A stretch of 64,000 nucleotides of DNA from Halalkalicoccus paucihalophilus (GCF_001593955.1 NZ_LTAZ01000003.1:124001-188000); one strand, 5' to 3'; shown: positions 18,000-27,147, numbered from the stretch's first letter. The notes: generated by a model from the letters alone, not told the origin. A program made the numbers and translations.

Positions 18000-18120
18000 G
18001 AGAGCGAGTTAGATTCCACTAGTAACAAGTCTCTAGACAAGAATATACTCTCCCTTAATAATTGCTGCTACTGCAGTACGGGTTTGGTTGTTTTTGCTAC
18101 CTCTTAGTGATTCCCCTTTA
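18000..18120. other. Candidate duplex unwinding element
   Basis: AT-rich relative to everything around it, with segments such as agattccactagtaacaag, caagaatatactctccctta and gtttttgctacctc. It sits between two inverted ORBs, the expected position for first strand opening. Confidence 0.7.
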
Positions 18121-18157
18121 CTAGAGCCCTTTCCGAGGGGGACCCTTCTCTTACCGG

Positions 18158-18185
18158 TTCCACCTGAAACGAAGGGGTGGGGGGG
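18158..18185 (+). repeat. Origin recognition box (ORB) 2
   Basis: Reads ttccacctgaaacgaagggg followed by tgggggg on the plus strand. It shares the gaaacgaaggggtggggg core with ORB 1 and is inverted relative to it across the AT-rich core. Confidence 0.85.
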
Positions 18186-18210
18186 ATTGGTGAGAAATAT
18201 CGAAGAATCA

Positions 18211-18232
18211 ACCTTTCTTCGTTTCCCGATTG
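18211..18232 (-). repeat. Degenerate ORB-like element
   Basis: The minus strand reads ccaatcgggaaacgaagaaa. It keeps gaaacgaa but lacks the G-string, so it is a weaker candidate binding site. Confidence 0.45.
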
Positions 18233-18373
18233 GTTCACGAACGGAAAGACAGTTTTAAGGCCCACTGTAACCTTGGGTTCGTCTGCACTACCTCTCGCCC
18301 GTTGGTCGTTTGAAACCCCTCGAATCGGTTGTTTCGGGCGGTTTTGGCGTCAAATCGGGCGTTCGAGCGGTAA

Positions 18374-18395
18374 CTCCACTTGAAACAAGGGGGTT
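18374..18395 (+). repeat. Origin recognition box (ORB) 3 in the orc1 promoter
   Basis: Reads ctccacttgaaacaaggggg on the plus strand, 24-45 bp before the orc1 start. Its position over the probable promoter suggests that Orc1 could repress its own gene (inference). Confidence 0.75.
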
Positions 18396-18418
18396 CGCGG
18401 ACGAGGCGCGCACGACCC

Positions 18419-19921
18419 ATGACAGCGAATGACTCACCAAGCGAGGACGGAACACCCAACGAGGAGCGAGACCAGTCGTTCGCCGTCGACGTCGAGGACG
18501 TCCTCGAGGACGGAATGCTCGATGAGACGGATTCGGGCTCGCAGGGGCTGTTCGACGACCTCCTTTCGGGCGAACCGATCTTCGAGAACAAGGAGGTGCT
18601 TCGCCCCTCCTATACCCCACACGAACTCCCGCATCGCTCGGATCAGATCAACAAGATGGCGACGATCCTCGTCGCCGCGCTCAGGGGTGAAACCCCTTCG
18701 AACATCCTCATCTACGGGAAGACGGGGACGGGAAAGACCGCGAGCGCGAAGTTCGTCAGCCAGGAGCTAGAACAGACCTCCAAGAAGTACGACGTCCCCT
18801 GTGAGGTCGAGTACATCAACTGCGAGGTGACCGACACCCAGTACCGCGTGCTCGCCCAGCTCGCGAACAAGTTCATCGAGCAGAACGAGGCCCACGTCGA
18901 ACGCCGTCTCTCGGATCTCGCCGACCTCCGCGAGGCCGTCGAGGAGGGTGTGACTGCAGCCGAAGCGACCCCCTTCGAGGATATCGGGGGGATCGACTCG
19001 CGGGTCGACGAACTCGAAGGCGAACTCGAGGACATGGAGCCGGTGCCGATGACCGGCTGGCCCACTGACCGGGTGTACAAAGAGTTCTTCGAGGCCGTCG
19101 ACTACCGCGAGCGCGTAGTGGTCATCATGCTCGACGAGATCGATAAGCTCGTCGAGAAATCGGGCGACGACACCCTCTATAACCTCTCGCGGATGAACTC
19201 CGAACTCGATAATTCAAGAGTGTCGATCATGGGCATCTCGAACGACCTCAAATTCACGGACTTCCTCGATCCTCGCGTGAAATCTTCGCTGGGCGAGGAG
19301 GAAATCGTCTTCCCGCCCTACGACGCGAACCAGCTCAGGGACATCCTACAGCACCGCGCGGATATCGCCTTCGAGGACGCCGCGCTGACCGACGACGTGA
19401 TCCCCCTCTGTGCTGCGTTCGCCGCCCAGGAACACGGCGACGCCCGCCGGGCGCTCGACCTGCTTCGAACCGCGGGCGAGCTCGCAGAGCGCAGCCAGTC
19501 CGAGCACGTCGACGAGAGCCACGTCCGCAAGGCCCAGGACAAGATCGAACTCGACAGGGTCGTCGAAGTGGTACGGACGCTTCCGACCCAGTCGAAACTC
19601 GTCCTCTTTTCGATCATCCTCCTCGAGAAGAATGGCGTTCACAACGTCAACACCGGCGAGGTGTTCAACATCTACAAACGCCTCTGTGAGGAGGTCGACG
19701 CAGACGTGCTGACCCAACGGCGGGTCACCGACCTGATCAGCGAACTCGACATGCTCGGGATCGTCAACGCCATCGTCGTCTCGAAGGGGCGATACGGCAG
19801 GACGAAGGAGATCAGCCTCTCGGTTCCGATCGAGGAGACCGAAGCGGTCCTGCTCGCGGACTCACGGCTCTCGGAGATCGAGGAGATCCAGCCGTTCGTG
19901 CAGGCCCGGTTCGACAATTGA
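18419..19921 (+). CDS. orc1: Orc1/Cdc6 replication initiator
   Basis: AAA+ origin-binding protein, 500 residues from the ATG at 18419. Walker A is GKTGTGKT (residues 100-107), Walker B is VVIMLDEIDKL, and sensor 1 follows at GISNDLKF. A family-specific ARRALDLLRTAGELAE helix and a C-terminal winged helix (FNIYKRLCEEVDADVLTQRRVTDLISELD) follow; the latter contacts ORBs. The ~50-residue acidic N-terminal extension is typical of haloarchaea. A TTG start at 18380 would place the N-terminus inside ORB 3 and is rejected. It is probably the initiator of the adjacent origin and loader of MCM. Confidence 0.95.
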   Translation: MTANDSPSEDGTPNEERDQSFAVDVEDVLEDGMLDETDSGSQGLFDDLLSGEPIFENKEVLRPSYTPHELPHRSDQINKMATILVAALRGETPSNILIYGKTGTGKTASAKFVSQELEQTSKKYDVPCEVEYINCEVTDTQYRVLAQLANKFIEQNEAHVERRLSDLADLREAVEEGVTAAEATPFEDIGGIDSRVDELEGELEDMEPVPMTGWPTDRVYKEFFEAVDYRERVVVIMLDEIDKLVEKSGDDTLYNLSRMNSELDNSRVSIMGISNDLKFTDFLDPRVKSSLGEEEIVFPPYDANQLRDILQHRADIAFEDAALTDDVIPLCAAFAAQEHGDARRALDLLRTAGELAERSQSEHVDESHVRKAQDKIELDRVVEVVRTLPTQSKLVLFSIILLEKNGVHNVNTGEVFNIYKRLCEEVDADVLTQRRVTDLISELDMLGIVNAIVVSKGRYGRTKEISLSVPIEETEAVLLADSRLSEIEEIQPFVQARFDN

Positions 19922-19957
19922 CGCCCTCGACCCGTGTCGCGTCGTCCTCCCGGCGGG

Positions 19958-20773
19958 CTATGCGACTACGGGATCGACCCACTCTACGGGCTCGGTCGAT
20001 CCGCCCGGGGTCGGCGATTCCACTGGAACCGGCGTCGTCTCGAGCATTACCTGTGGAGCCCCGCCGGCGGCGAGTTCCGCGAGTTGCAGTCGGACCCAGC
20101 CCAGCCACGGGATCCGGATCTCGGCGGTGCCGATCACCCACTCCTCCTGGACGGGTCCACTCAGTCCGCGGGCCTGGTCGTAGCGCTGGTTCGTCACCTC
20201 GTTGTCGCCCTTGGTGATGAACCCGGCGTTGGGGGCCGGGCAGTTCCTGAGTTCCTCACAGTTCTCGGCATCGCCCACGTAGTCGGGGTTCGCCCGGTCG
20301 TACCAGTTCTCGCCGTCCTCGACCCAGAAGTGCGCTCGGTGGATGATCGGTACCTGCCTGTCGTTGCCGTTGGGCTCGTAGACTATCACGTCGCCGTAAT
20401 CGCCGAACATCGTGTACCCCACTTCTCGGCCCGTCTCGTGGGTCACGACGCCGGTATCGCCGTGGGCGGCGTCCTCGATGAACCGGTCGTTGTCGGTGAT
20501 GAAGACCAGATCGTTCGTCTGCATGTGTGGCTCCATGCTGCCGCTCTCGATGGCGACCATCGGCGGCCAGACGCCCGAAAGCGAAAACAACAGCAGACCG
20601 ACCAGGAGGACCGCACCGACGCTGACGAGGAACTCGCGGACGACCATCGCGCTGCCGCGATCGACCGTCCAGAACCAGTGAAGCCAGCCACGAACCGTCT
20701 GGGGACGGTCCTCGGCCCGTCCCGTCCGTGCCGACTCCTCGGAGGGCGAGCGACCGTCGCCGGGGGAACTCAT
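19958..20773 (-). CDS. sec11: Signal peptidase I, archaeal Sec11-type
   Basis: Membrane protease that removes signal peptides after Sec export; 271 residues. One transmembrane helix (about residues 48-66) precedes the catalytic Ser79 in IESGSMEPHM. The second catalytic residue is His145 (VPIIHRAHFW) rather than Lys, the ER/archaeal type, and Asp190 lies in GFITKGDNEVTN. The C-terminus carries a Pro/Thr-rich tail. The ATG at 20773 gives a compact N-terminal cytosolic region. It is divergent from the PolD small-subunit gene, with which it is commonly paired in haloarchaea. Confidence 0.92.
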   Translation of the reverse strand: MSSPGDGRSPSEESARTGRAEDRPQTVRGWLHWFWTVDRGSAMVVREFLVSVGAVLLVGLLLFSLSGVWPPMVAIESGSMEPHMQTNDLVFITDNDRFIEDAAHGDTGVVTHETGREVGYTMFGDYGDVIVYEPNGNDRQVPIIHRAHFWVEDGENWYDRANPDYVGDAENCEELRNCPAPNAGFITKGDNEVTNQRYDQARGLSGPVQEEWVIGTAEIRIPWLGWVRLQLAELAAGGAPQVMLETTPVPVESPTPGGSTEPVEWVDPVVA

Positions 20774-20854
20774 TGTCCTTGTTACTCCGGGTTCGGGTTT
20801 CAACCTTCTGGGTTTTCGGCACGCTTTTGACGGCGCTCCGACTATCGGAGGGGT

Positions 20855-22435
20855 GTGCCGGGAGAGACGGACAGACGGATCATCACCGAACTCGCCGCCC
20901 GCGGCTACAACGCCGACCGCGAGGCCGTGACCCTGCTCGCGAGCGAAGCGGACCCCGACGATGCACTCGAGCGCGCCGTCGAGGCCGCACCCCCCGATGC
21001 ATTCAAGATCACCGGCGAACACCTCCGAGAAGTCTTCGAGGCTGACGCCCGGGACTCACCGCGGGACCCGACCGCCGAGACTCCCGATTCGACCTCGAAC
21101 ACCGACCCCTCGATTTCTCCTGCAGAACTCGAAGACCGAACGACGGATAGCGCTGATACTTCTCCATCCGAAACGGTGGGTGACGATCCGACCCGTACCA
21201 CGGACGAACGGGTCCCGACCGATCCCGAACACCGGTTCGTCGAGATCGTCGGCGACATCACCGGACAGAGCACGGGCACCGGCGAATACTCGGACTTCGT
21301 GACGGTCTTTCGCGATCGCTACGAGCGCCTCGCCGGCAAACTCCGCGGACGGATCAATCACCGGCCCGCCGACGCGATCCAGACGATGCCCGGCGGGGGC
21401 GACGCCGAGATGATCGGGATGGTAAACGACATCCGCTCGACGGCGGGCGGCCACTGGCTGATCGAACTCGAGGACACCACCGGCGTGTTCCCCTGTCTCG
21501 TGATGAAGGACCGCGAGATCGCGGAGCTGGTCGGCGAGATCGTCTACGACGAGGTGATCGCGGTTCGGGGAACGCTCGCCGACGACGCGGGCATCCTCTT
21601 CACCGACGAGATCTTCTTCCCCGACGTCCCCCATACCCATCAGCCGACCACCGCCGACAGACATGTCCAGGCCGCGCTCATCTCGGACGTCCACGTGGGC
21701 AGTCAGGAGTTCGCCGAAGAGGCCTGGAGCCGCTTCGCCGACTGGCTTCACACCGCCGAGGCCCAACACGTCGAGTACCTGCTGCTCGCGGGCGACATGG
21801 TCGAGGGCGTCGGCGTCTATCCGAACCAGGACGAGGAGCTCTCGATCGTCGACATCTACGAGCAGTACGAGGCGTTCGCGGAATACCTAAAGGAGGTCCC
21901 CGGCGATCTGGAGATCGTCATGATCCCCGGGAACCACGACGCGGTACGGCTGGCCGAACCCCAGCCCGCCTTCGACGAGGAGCTTCGGGAGATCATGAGC
22001 GCACACGACGCCCGCATCACGGGCAACCCCTCGACTGTCACGATCGAGGGCGTGTCCGTGTTGATGTACCACGGGATGAGTCTGGACGAGATCATCGCGG
22101 ACCTCCCCGAGGAAAAGGCGAGCTACGATAACCCCGAAAAAGCGATGTACCACCTGCTGAAGAAGCGCCACGTCGCGCCCAAATACGGCGGGAAGATGCG
22201 GATCGCGCCCGAGGAACACGACTACTTGGTGATCGACGACGTACCCGACGTCTTCCATACGGGTCACGTCCACAAGCTCGGGTTCGGCACGTATCACAAC
22301 GTGACCGCGATCAACAGCGGCTGTTGGCAGGAACAGACCGAGTTCCAGAAGAGCGTCAACATCGACCCCGACGTGGGCTACGCGCCGATCGTGGACCTCG
22401 ATACGCTCGACGTCACCGCCCGGAAGTTCACCTGA
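20855..22435 (+). CDS. polB: DNA polymerase D small subunit DP1 (exonuclease)
   Basis: Proofreading subunit of archaeal PolD, 526 residues. The calcineurin-like phosphoesterase motifs are complete: LISDVHVGSQEF, LLAGDMVEG, IPGNHDAVR, MYHGMS and HTGHVHKLG. This indicates an active 3'-5' exonuclease. An OB-fold domain (GGHWLIELEDTTGVFPC) precedes it. The N-terminal ~60 residues (ITELAARGYNADREAV...) form a helical domain, joined by a Ser/Thr/Asp-rich linker. Translation starts at GTG 20855. The catalytic partner DP2 is encoded at 46266-49769. Confidence 0.95.
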   Translation: MPGETDRRIITELAARGYNADREAVTLLASEADPDDALERAVEAAPPDAFKITGEHLREVFEADARDSPRDPTAETPDSTSNTDPSISPAELEDRTTDSADTSPSETVGDDPTRTTDERVPTDPEHRFVEIVGDITGQSTGTGEYSDFVTVFRDRYERLAGKLRGRINHRPADAIQTMPGGGDAEMIGMVNDIRSTAGGHWLIELEDTTGVFPCLVMKDREIAELVGEIVYDEVIAVRGTLADDAGILFTDEIFFPDVPHTHQPTTADRHVQAALISDVHVGSQEFAEEAWSRFADWLHTAEAQHVEYLLLAGDMVEGVGVYPNQDEELSIVDIYEQYEAFAEYLKEVPGDLEIVMIPGNHDAVRLAEPQPAFDEELREIMSAHDARITGNPSTVTIEGVSVLMYHGMSLDEIIADLPEEKASYDNPEKAMYHLLKKRHVAPKYGGKMRIAPEEHDYLVIDDVPDVFHTGHVHKLGFGTYHNVTAINSGCWQEQTEFQKSVNIDPDVGYAPIVDLDTLDVTARKFT

Positions 22436-22558
22436 GAACGGGACCGCAGTGGGCGAACCGCCGGTGCCGGGTCGGGCAATTCTGCCCCGGATGAGTAGGG
22501 TTATCTGTCCGCTTTTGTTATTCTCCGGCATGATCGCGACACACGCGGGTGAGGGCGA

Positions 22559-23737
22559 ATGCGCGTCGTAGCGAAGTTCGGCGGGACGAGTCTGGGAAGC
22601 GGTGACCGGATCAACCGCGCCGCGGACTCGATCGCGAGTGCGGTCGAGGGCGGCCACGAGATCGCGGTCGTCGCAAGCGCGATGGGCTCGACCACCGACG
22701 ACCTCCTCGACGACATCACCTTCGAGACCGACGAGGCCGACAGGGCCGAGATCGTCAGCATGGGCGAGCGCACCTCCGTCCGGATGTTGAAGGCCGCGCT
22801 GGCCTCCCGGGGCGTGAACGCGGTCTTCGTCGAACCCGGCAAAGAGGAGTGGCCGATCGTCACCGACGAGTACGGCGAGGTCGATGTCGAGGAGACCCGC
22901 CGGCGTGCCAGAGAGCTCGCCGCCGACCTCGATGGGGTCGTCCCCGTCATCACCGGTTTCCTCGCCGAAACTCGTGAGGGGAGCGTCACCACCCTCGGAC
23001 GCGGCGGGAGCGACACCACCGCCGTCATGCTGGGCAAGTACATGGACGCCGACGAGGTCGTGATCGTCACCGACGTCGAGGGCGTCATGACGGGCGACCC
23101 CTCCGTGGTCGAGGGCGCGCGAAACGTCGGCGAAATAAGCGTCGACGAACTCCGCAACCTCTCGTTTCGTGGTGCGGAGGTCGTCGCGCCCTCGGCGCTC
23201 TCGTATAAGGACGGCCGGATGGGCGTCCGGGTCGTCCACTACCAGCACGGCGACCTCCTCACGGGGGGAACGAGCATCGAGGGCGAGTTCGAGAACCTCG
23301 TGGACATGCGAGAAGAACCGCTCGCCTGTGTGACCATCGCGGGACGGGCGATCAGGAACCGTCCGGGGATCCTTTCGGACCTCTCGACCCCACTCGCCGA
23401 ACAGGGGATCAACCTCGACGCGGTCGCAAGCGGGATGGATTCGGTCACCTTCTACGTCGACACCGCCGCCGCAGAGGAGACCGAGGCGATCCTCCACGAG
23501 GCCGTCATCGAGGACGACTCCCTTTCGAGTGTGACTCTCGAGGGCGACTTCGCGGTCATTCGTGTGACGGGCGGGGAACTACCCAACCAGTCGGGGATCA
23601 TCCAGGAGGTGATCACGCCGGTCGCAGAGCAGAATATCACGGTCCACGACGTGATCACCAGCGCGACGAGCGTCGCCGTCTTCGTCCCGTGGGCCGACCG
23701 CGAGCGGACCCTCGAAGTGCTCCAGAAGGCGTTCTAA
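22559..23737 (+). CDS. lysC: Aspartate kinase
   Basis: First enzyme of the aspartate-family amino acid pathway (Thr, Met, and Lys where made); phosphorylates aspartate. 392 residues. The N-terminal VAKFGGTSLGSGDRI motif binds ATP/aspartate, and TLGRGGSDTTAV plus TDVEGVMTGDP lie in the kinase core. Two C-terminal ACT domains (from about residue 255: LACVTIAGRAIRNRPGIL and FAVIRVTGGELPNQSGII) suggest feedback control by an amino acid. ATG at 22559. It ends one base before the convergent phosphoesterase gene. Confidence 0.95.
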   Translation: MRVVAKFGGTSLGSGDRINRAADSIASAVEGGHEIAVVASAMGSTTDDLLDDITFETDEADRAEIVSMGERTSVRMLKAALASRGVNAVFVEPGKEEWPIVTDEYGEVDVEETRRRARELAADLDGVVPVITGFLAETREGSVTTLGRGGSDTTAVMLGKYMDADEVVIVTDVEGVMTGDPSVVEGARNVGEISVDELRNLSFRGAEVVAPSALSYKDGRMGVRVVHYQHGDLLTGGTSIEGEFENLVDMREEPLACVTIAGRAIRNRPGILSDLSTPLAEQGINLDAVASGMDSVTFYVDTAAAEETEAILHEAVIEDDSLSSVTLEGDFAVIRVTGGELPNQSGIIQEVITPVAEQNITVHDVITSATSVAVFVPWADRERTLEVLQKAF

Positions 23738-23738
23738 C

Positions 23739-24398
23739 TCAACGGCCCTCGCGGAGCCGATTCCCGATCTCCGCCGGGAGATCGGCCGCCTCGACCGCCC
23801 CGATCACCGAGTCGATGTCGTACTCCACGCGACGCTCCTCGACCTCCCGCTCGTCGAGATCCACGACCGCGTACGCGGCGCGTGGATCGCTGTCACGGGG
23901 CTGGCCGACGCTTCCGGGGTTGCAGACGATCCCCCCGTCGTAGATCTCGTGGGCCTGGATGTGAGTGTGACCCATCACGAGGAGTTCCTCGTCTCCCAGG
24001 AGATCGGCCCCGAACTCCGCGGGATAGGTGTAGTGATCCGGGTTCTCGGGGTGGCCGTGGACGAGTTTCACGTTCCCATCCAGCTCCGTGCGCTCCTCCG
24101 GAAGCGCCGCGAGCCACTCCAACTGCTCGTCCGAGAGCTCCCGGCGGGCGTGCTCGACCCCGGCTCTCGCCATCGCGTTGAACCGAAAGGCGGTGTCGCT
24201 GGCGACCGCCCGGTCGTGATTCCCCATCACCGTCGGAATTCCCCGTTCGCGGACCGTTTCGAGACACTCGGCGGGCCACGGGTTGTAGCCGACGACGTCG
24301 CCCGCACACAGCAGGTGATCGACCGCGGGCATGTCCGAGAGCACTGCTTCGAGTGCGACTCGATTCGCGTGGATGTCGGAGAGGAGGCCGACGCGCAT
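23739..24398 (-). CDS. Calcineurin-like metallophosphoesterase (YfcE/MJ0936-type)
   Basis: 219-residue phosphodiesterase with all metal-ligand motifs: LLSDIHANRVAL at the N-terminus, CAGDVVGYNPWP, MGNHDRAV, VHGHPEN and MGHTHIQAHEI. The YfcE family hydrolyses phosphodiesters with Mn or Ni; the physiological substrate is unknown. The start ATG at 24398 places the DIH motif at residue 8, as usual. It is 25 bp downstream of purO on the same strand and may be cotranscribed. Confidence 0.88.
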   Translation of the reverse strand: MRVGLLSDIHANRVALEAVLSDMPAVDHLLCAGDVVGYNPWPAECLETVRERGIPTVMGNHDRAVASDTAFRFNAMARAGVEHARRELSDEQLEWLAALPEERTELDGNVKLVHGHPENPDHYTYPAEFGADLLGDEELLVMGHTHIQAHEIYDGGIVCNPGSVGQPRDSDPRAAYAVVDLDEREVEERRVEYDIDSVIGAVEAADLPAEIGNRLREGR

Positions 24399-24423
24399 AC
24401 CCCCTGTATGGGAGTGGAGGCCT

Positions 24424-25002
24424 TCAGTCCTGCCCGTTCTCGATCGCCCACTCGAACCCGTCGTCTTTCCGAACGACGCCCGCAGCACAGACCGCGTGTT
24501 CGAACTCGTGGTCGTATACCGTTCGAGCGGCCTCCTCCGCAGTTTCGGGCGAAAAGTCGATTTCCTCGGGACTGTCCTTCTCGTAAGTCGCGACCAGCCT
24601 CGGCTCCTCGACGCGCTCAACCAGCAGGGCGTCCTTCCGGACGATGCCTATGACGGCGCCCTCCCCGTCGAGCACGCCCGCGATCCGGGGGGTGTCGTAG
24701 TCGTCCTTCTCGTAATCCAGCGCGAGCAGGCTCGAAGCGAGCGCGTCGCGGGCGGGGTAGCCCAGGTCGATCTTCTCGGCGATCGGGTCGACGTGCGAGC
24801 CGTTGCCCAGTACCGCACCGTTTCCGGTCGAACGCACGCAGTTGTACGAGATGTAGGGGTTCTCGGTCTCCTCGGCCTCTTTGGTCGGGCCGACGGTGAG
24901 ACGGTCTTCGCGCTCCGTGATCCGGCGGTTCGGGAACGAGCGTGAGGAGACACGGTAGGCCCCACAGTCGGGGCCGACGATTAGGAAGCGGCCGACGTAC
25001 AT
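24424..25002 (-). CDS. purO: Archaeal IMP cyclohydrolase PurO
   Basis: Last step of purine synthesis, closing FAICAR to IMP; 192 residues. It begins [20 protein letters not shown], the family hallmark, followed by [15 protein letters not shown] and [13 protein letters not shown]. Bacteria and some archaea use PurH for this step; many archaea use PurO. A tctatttg element ~25 bp upstream of the ATG on the minus strand (plus-strand 25025-25032) fits a TATA box. It is divergent from tRNA-Gln. Confidence 0.92.
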   Translation of the reverse strand: MYVGRFLIVGPDCGAYRVSSRSFPNRRITEREDRLTVGPTKEAEETENPYISYNCVRSTGNGAVLGNGSHVDPIAEKIDLGYPARDALASSLLALDYEKDDYDTPRIAGVLDGEGAVIGIVRKDALLVERVEEPRLVATYEKDSPEEIDFSPETAEEAARTVYDHEFEHAVCAAGVVRKDDGFEWAIENGQD

Positions 25003-25134
25003 ACACGTCCGTGACTACTTCGTGGACAAATAGATGTCGATGTATGCATAGACAGGGTATGTGTGCTAGTCACATTGATGGTCGAAACGCGCAACGCTTA
25101 CATTGTAGCGACGGATACGGACGGGTGCAAGCGT

Positions 25135-25207
25135 AGTCCCATGGGGTAGTGGCCAATCCTGAAGCCTTCTGGGGGCTTCGACCCAGGTTCGAATCCTGGT
25201 GGGACTA
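25135..25207 (+). tRNA. tRNA-Gln (CTG anticodon)
   Basis: The 7-bp acceptor stem pairs agtccca with tgggact. The anticodon arm is aagcc-ttctggg-ggctt with CTG at the anticodon, and the T arm is ccagg-ttcgaat-cctgg. The D stem is short (ggg/cct). Base 25207 (a) is the discriminator; CCA is not encoded. No intron is seen. Confidence 0.95.
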
Positions 25208-25245
25208 TACCTTCCTTTCTGGCCTTTGGAACCGCGCTAGACCCC

Positions 25246-25276
25246 CGATTCCGATTCCAATCCGTGATCGGAATCG
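25246..25276. repeat. 10-bp inverted repeat downstream of tRNA-Gln
   Basis: cgattccgat at 25246-25255 pairs exactly with atcggaatcg at 25267-25276 across an 11-base loop. It lies between the tRNA and the next gene. It could be a processing/termination hairpin or an operator for the downstream wHTH gene. Confidence 0.6.
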
Positions 25277-25339
25277 ATTCGATGTCCAGTCCGTAATTTT
25301 ATTACAGATTCATCTGTGTCTCAACTCGTCACTAGCTCT

Positions 25340-25681
25340 ATGGTAACTTTAGACACGGTCTTCGATCTCCTTCGCAAGGAACGCCGTCGATACGCGCTGT
25401 ACTATCTCGAACAGCAGGAGGGGAGGGTATCGATCGAGGAGGTCGCCGAGCAGGTCGCACAGTGGGAGGACGATTCCGCCGGCGACCCGACACCCGAGGA
25501 GTACGATCGGGTCGCGTTGTCGTTGTATCACACCCATCTCCCGAAGACGGCGAGTGCGGATTTCATCGAGTACGACGCCGAGGAAGGCGTGATAACCGTT
25601 CATGGGACGCCGACGGAGTTCGACGCCGTCCTGACGGTTGCGGAAGTGTTCGATGACAAGGACGAAACGACCGACTCGTGA
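25340..25681 (+). CDS. Small haloarchaeal winged-helix protein (DUF7344-type)
   Basis: 113-residue acidic protein. It begins with a helix TLDTVFDLLRKERRRYALYYL, followed by SIEEVAEQVAQWED and a strand/wing region (FIEYDAEEGVITVHG). This is the pattern of the short haloarchaeal HTH proteins with one DNA-binding domain. The start chosen is the ATG at 25340; an in-frame GTG at 25316 is less likely. A taattttattacag stretch ~30-45 bp upstream can be the TATA region. Target genes are unknown. Confidence 0.75.
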   Translation: MVTLDTVFDLLRKERRRYALYYLEQQEGRVSIEEVAEQVAQWEDDSAGDPTPEEYDRVALSLYHTHLPKTASADFIEYDAEEGVITVHGTPTEFDAVLTVAEVFDDKDETTDS

Positions 25682-25794
25682 CGCCGACACTCGACCGTTT
25701 TCCCCTCCCATCCCTCTCCAGTCGTGTGAATATCAGGCACGTCGAATCGGATCACGGAAGCCTTATCCGTCGAGGGGGCATGGTTCTATTCGTA

Positions 25795-25989
25795 ATGGCG
25801 AAAGGCGAAGTTGATTTCTTCAACGACACTGGCGGCTACGGTTTCATCTCGACGGACGACGCGGACGACGACGTGTTCTTCCACATGGAAGACGTTGGCG
25901 GCCCGGACCTCGAAGAAGGCACCGAGATCGAGTTCGACATCGAACAGGCCCCCAAGGGCCCCCGAGCGACCAACGTCACCCGCCTGTAA
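25795..25989 (+). CDS. cspA: Cold-shock domain protein
   Basis: 64-residue OB-fold single-stranded nucleic acid chaperone. RNP1 is GYGFIS and RNP2 is VFFHMEDV, in the order MAKGEVDFFNDTGGYGF... as in CspA proteins, with acidic substitutions typical of halophiles. ATG at 25795. A T-rich stretch (acatttttcgg) lies about 40 bases after the stop codon and may end transcription. Confidence 0.93.
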   Translation: MAKGEVDFFNDTGGYGFISTDDADDDVFFHMEDVGGPDLEEGTEIEFDIEQAPKGPRATNVTRL

Positions 25990-26214
25990 GGCGGACCACG
26001 ACGTCTCAGCGGTTTCAACACATTCCAACATTTTTCGGACACTCATCCCATAGTGGCGTCGCTTCCGACATACCCCGGCGCCAAGCGAGTCGCTTCAAGG
26101 ACGGCCACGAACCGTCGAACTGCCGGCGGGTACCGGTGAGCCACTCCGAAGACGGAACGCCCGCGATCGCCGCCTCACCAACCGTTTACCGCCTGTGATC
26201 CGTATTCGGTGTCG

Positions 26215-27147
26215 ATGGCAGCCAACTGGAGCGCCGAGTCGATACAGGACCTTTCAGGGGCAACGATCGTCGTCACCGGTGCGAACAGTGGTCTCGGCTA
26301 CGAGGCCACGAAAGCGTTCGCCCGCGAGGGCGGGCACGTGATCATGGCCTGTCGGAGCGAGAAACGGGGCCGGACCGCGGCCGAATCGATCCGCGAGGAC
26401 CTCCCGAGCGCCTCGCTGTCGGTCCACGAGTGCGATCTCGCGGATCTGGATTCCGTTCGGGCGTTCGCCCGGGAGTTCGAGGCGACCTACCCCTCGCTCC
26501 ATGTCCTCTGTAACAACGCGGGCGTAATGGCGATCCCCCGGACCGAGACCGAACAGGGCTTCGAGACGCAGTTCGGCGTCAACCACCTGGGCCACTTCGC
26601 GCTGACGGGCCTCCTCCTCGACCGCCTCCGCGAAACCGGCGGCGAGACCCGCGTCGTCACCCAGAGCAGTGCGGTCCACGAGCGCGGCCGAATCGACTTT
26701 TCGGACCTACAGGGCGAAACACAGTACGACCCGTGGAACGCCTACGCCCAGTCGAAACTCGCGAACCTGCTCTTTGCCTACGAACTCGACCGGCGACTCT
26801 CCGAGAGCGAGGGCGAGATCGAAAGCGCCGCCTGTCATCCCGGTTACGCCGCGACCGACCTCCAGCGACGCGGCCCGGAGATGCGCGGGTCGCGTCTCCG
26901 GTTGTGGGCGATGGGCGCGATGAACGCCCTCGTCGCCCAGGACGCCGAGACCGGTGCACTCCCCCTCCTCTACGCCGCGACCCACCCCGAAATCGAGGGC
27001 GGAGAGTACGTCGGCCCCGGCGGGTTCATGGGGATGCGCGGCGCGCCCGAGATCCAGCGTTCGAGCGAGCGCTCCTACGACCGCGAGGACGCCGCCCGGC
27101 TCTGGGAGCTCTCCGAGGAGCTCACCGGCGTCGATTACCGCCTGTGA
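26215..27147 (+). CDS. Short-chain dehydrogenase/reductase (retinol dehydrogenase-like)
   Basis: 310-residue NAD(P)-dependent oxidoreductase. The cofactor motif is TGANSGLGYE, followed by NNAGVMA, and the catalytic motif is AYAQSKLAN (YxxxK) with Ser in VTQSSAVHE. Sequence style resembles RDH/WWOX-type SDRs common in haloarchaea; the substrate is unknown. Start taken at ATG 26215, with GTG 26209 as an alternative. Its 3' end overlaps the convergent P450 gene by 13 bp. Confidence 0.88.
   Translation: MAANWSAESIQDLSGATIVVTGANSGLGYEATKAFAREGGHVIMACRSEKRGRTAAESIREDLPSASLSVHECDLADLDSVRAFAREFEATYPSLHVLCNNAGVMAIPRTETEQGFETQFGVNHLGHFALTGLLLDRLRETGGETRVVTQSSAVHERGRIDFSDLQGETQYDPWNAYAQSKLANLLFAYELDRRLSESEGEIESAACHPGYAATDLQRRGPEMRGSRLRLWAMGAMNALVAQDAETGALPLLYAATHPEIEGGEYVGPGGFMGMRGAPEIQRSSERSYDREDAARLWELSEELTGVDYRL

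Larger units (their letters stand above)
17743..18418. other. Chromosomal replication origin (oriC-type) region
   Basis: 676-bp gene-free stretch between oapA and orc1/cdc6. It contains an AT-rich candidate unwinding element (about 18000-18120). ORB elements flank it in opposite orientations: one on the minus strand at 17947-17973 and one on the plus strand at 18158-18185. Another plus-strand box lies at 18374-18395 in the orc1 promoter, and a degenerate minus-strand copy at 18211-18232. The arrangement of inverted boxes with G-rich tails pointing away from an AT-rich core, next to orc1, is the known haloarchaeal origin architecture. Short open frames inside it overlap the boxes and are not credible. 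Confidence 0.88.

Noticed and set aside
17886-18107. 73-codon open frame inside the origin
   Set aside because: It runs across ORB 1 and the AT-rich core, has no family-like pattern and atypical codon use.
18300-18320. gtttgaaacccctcg as a further ORB
   Set aside because: It keeps gaaac but the flanking bases and G-string are in the wrong order compared with the other boxes.
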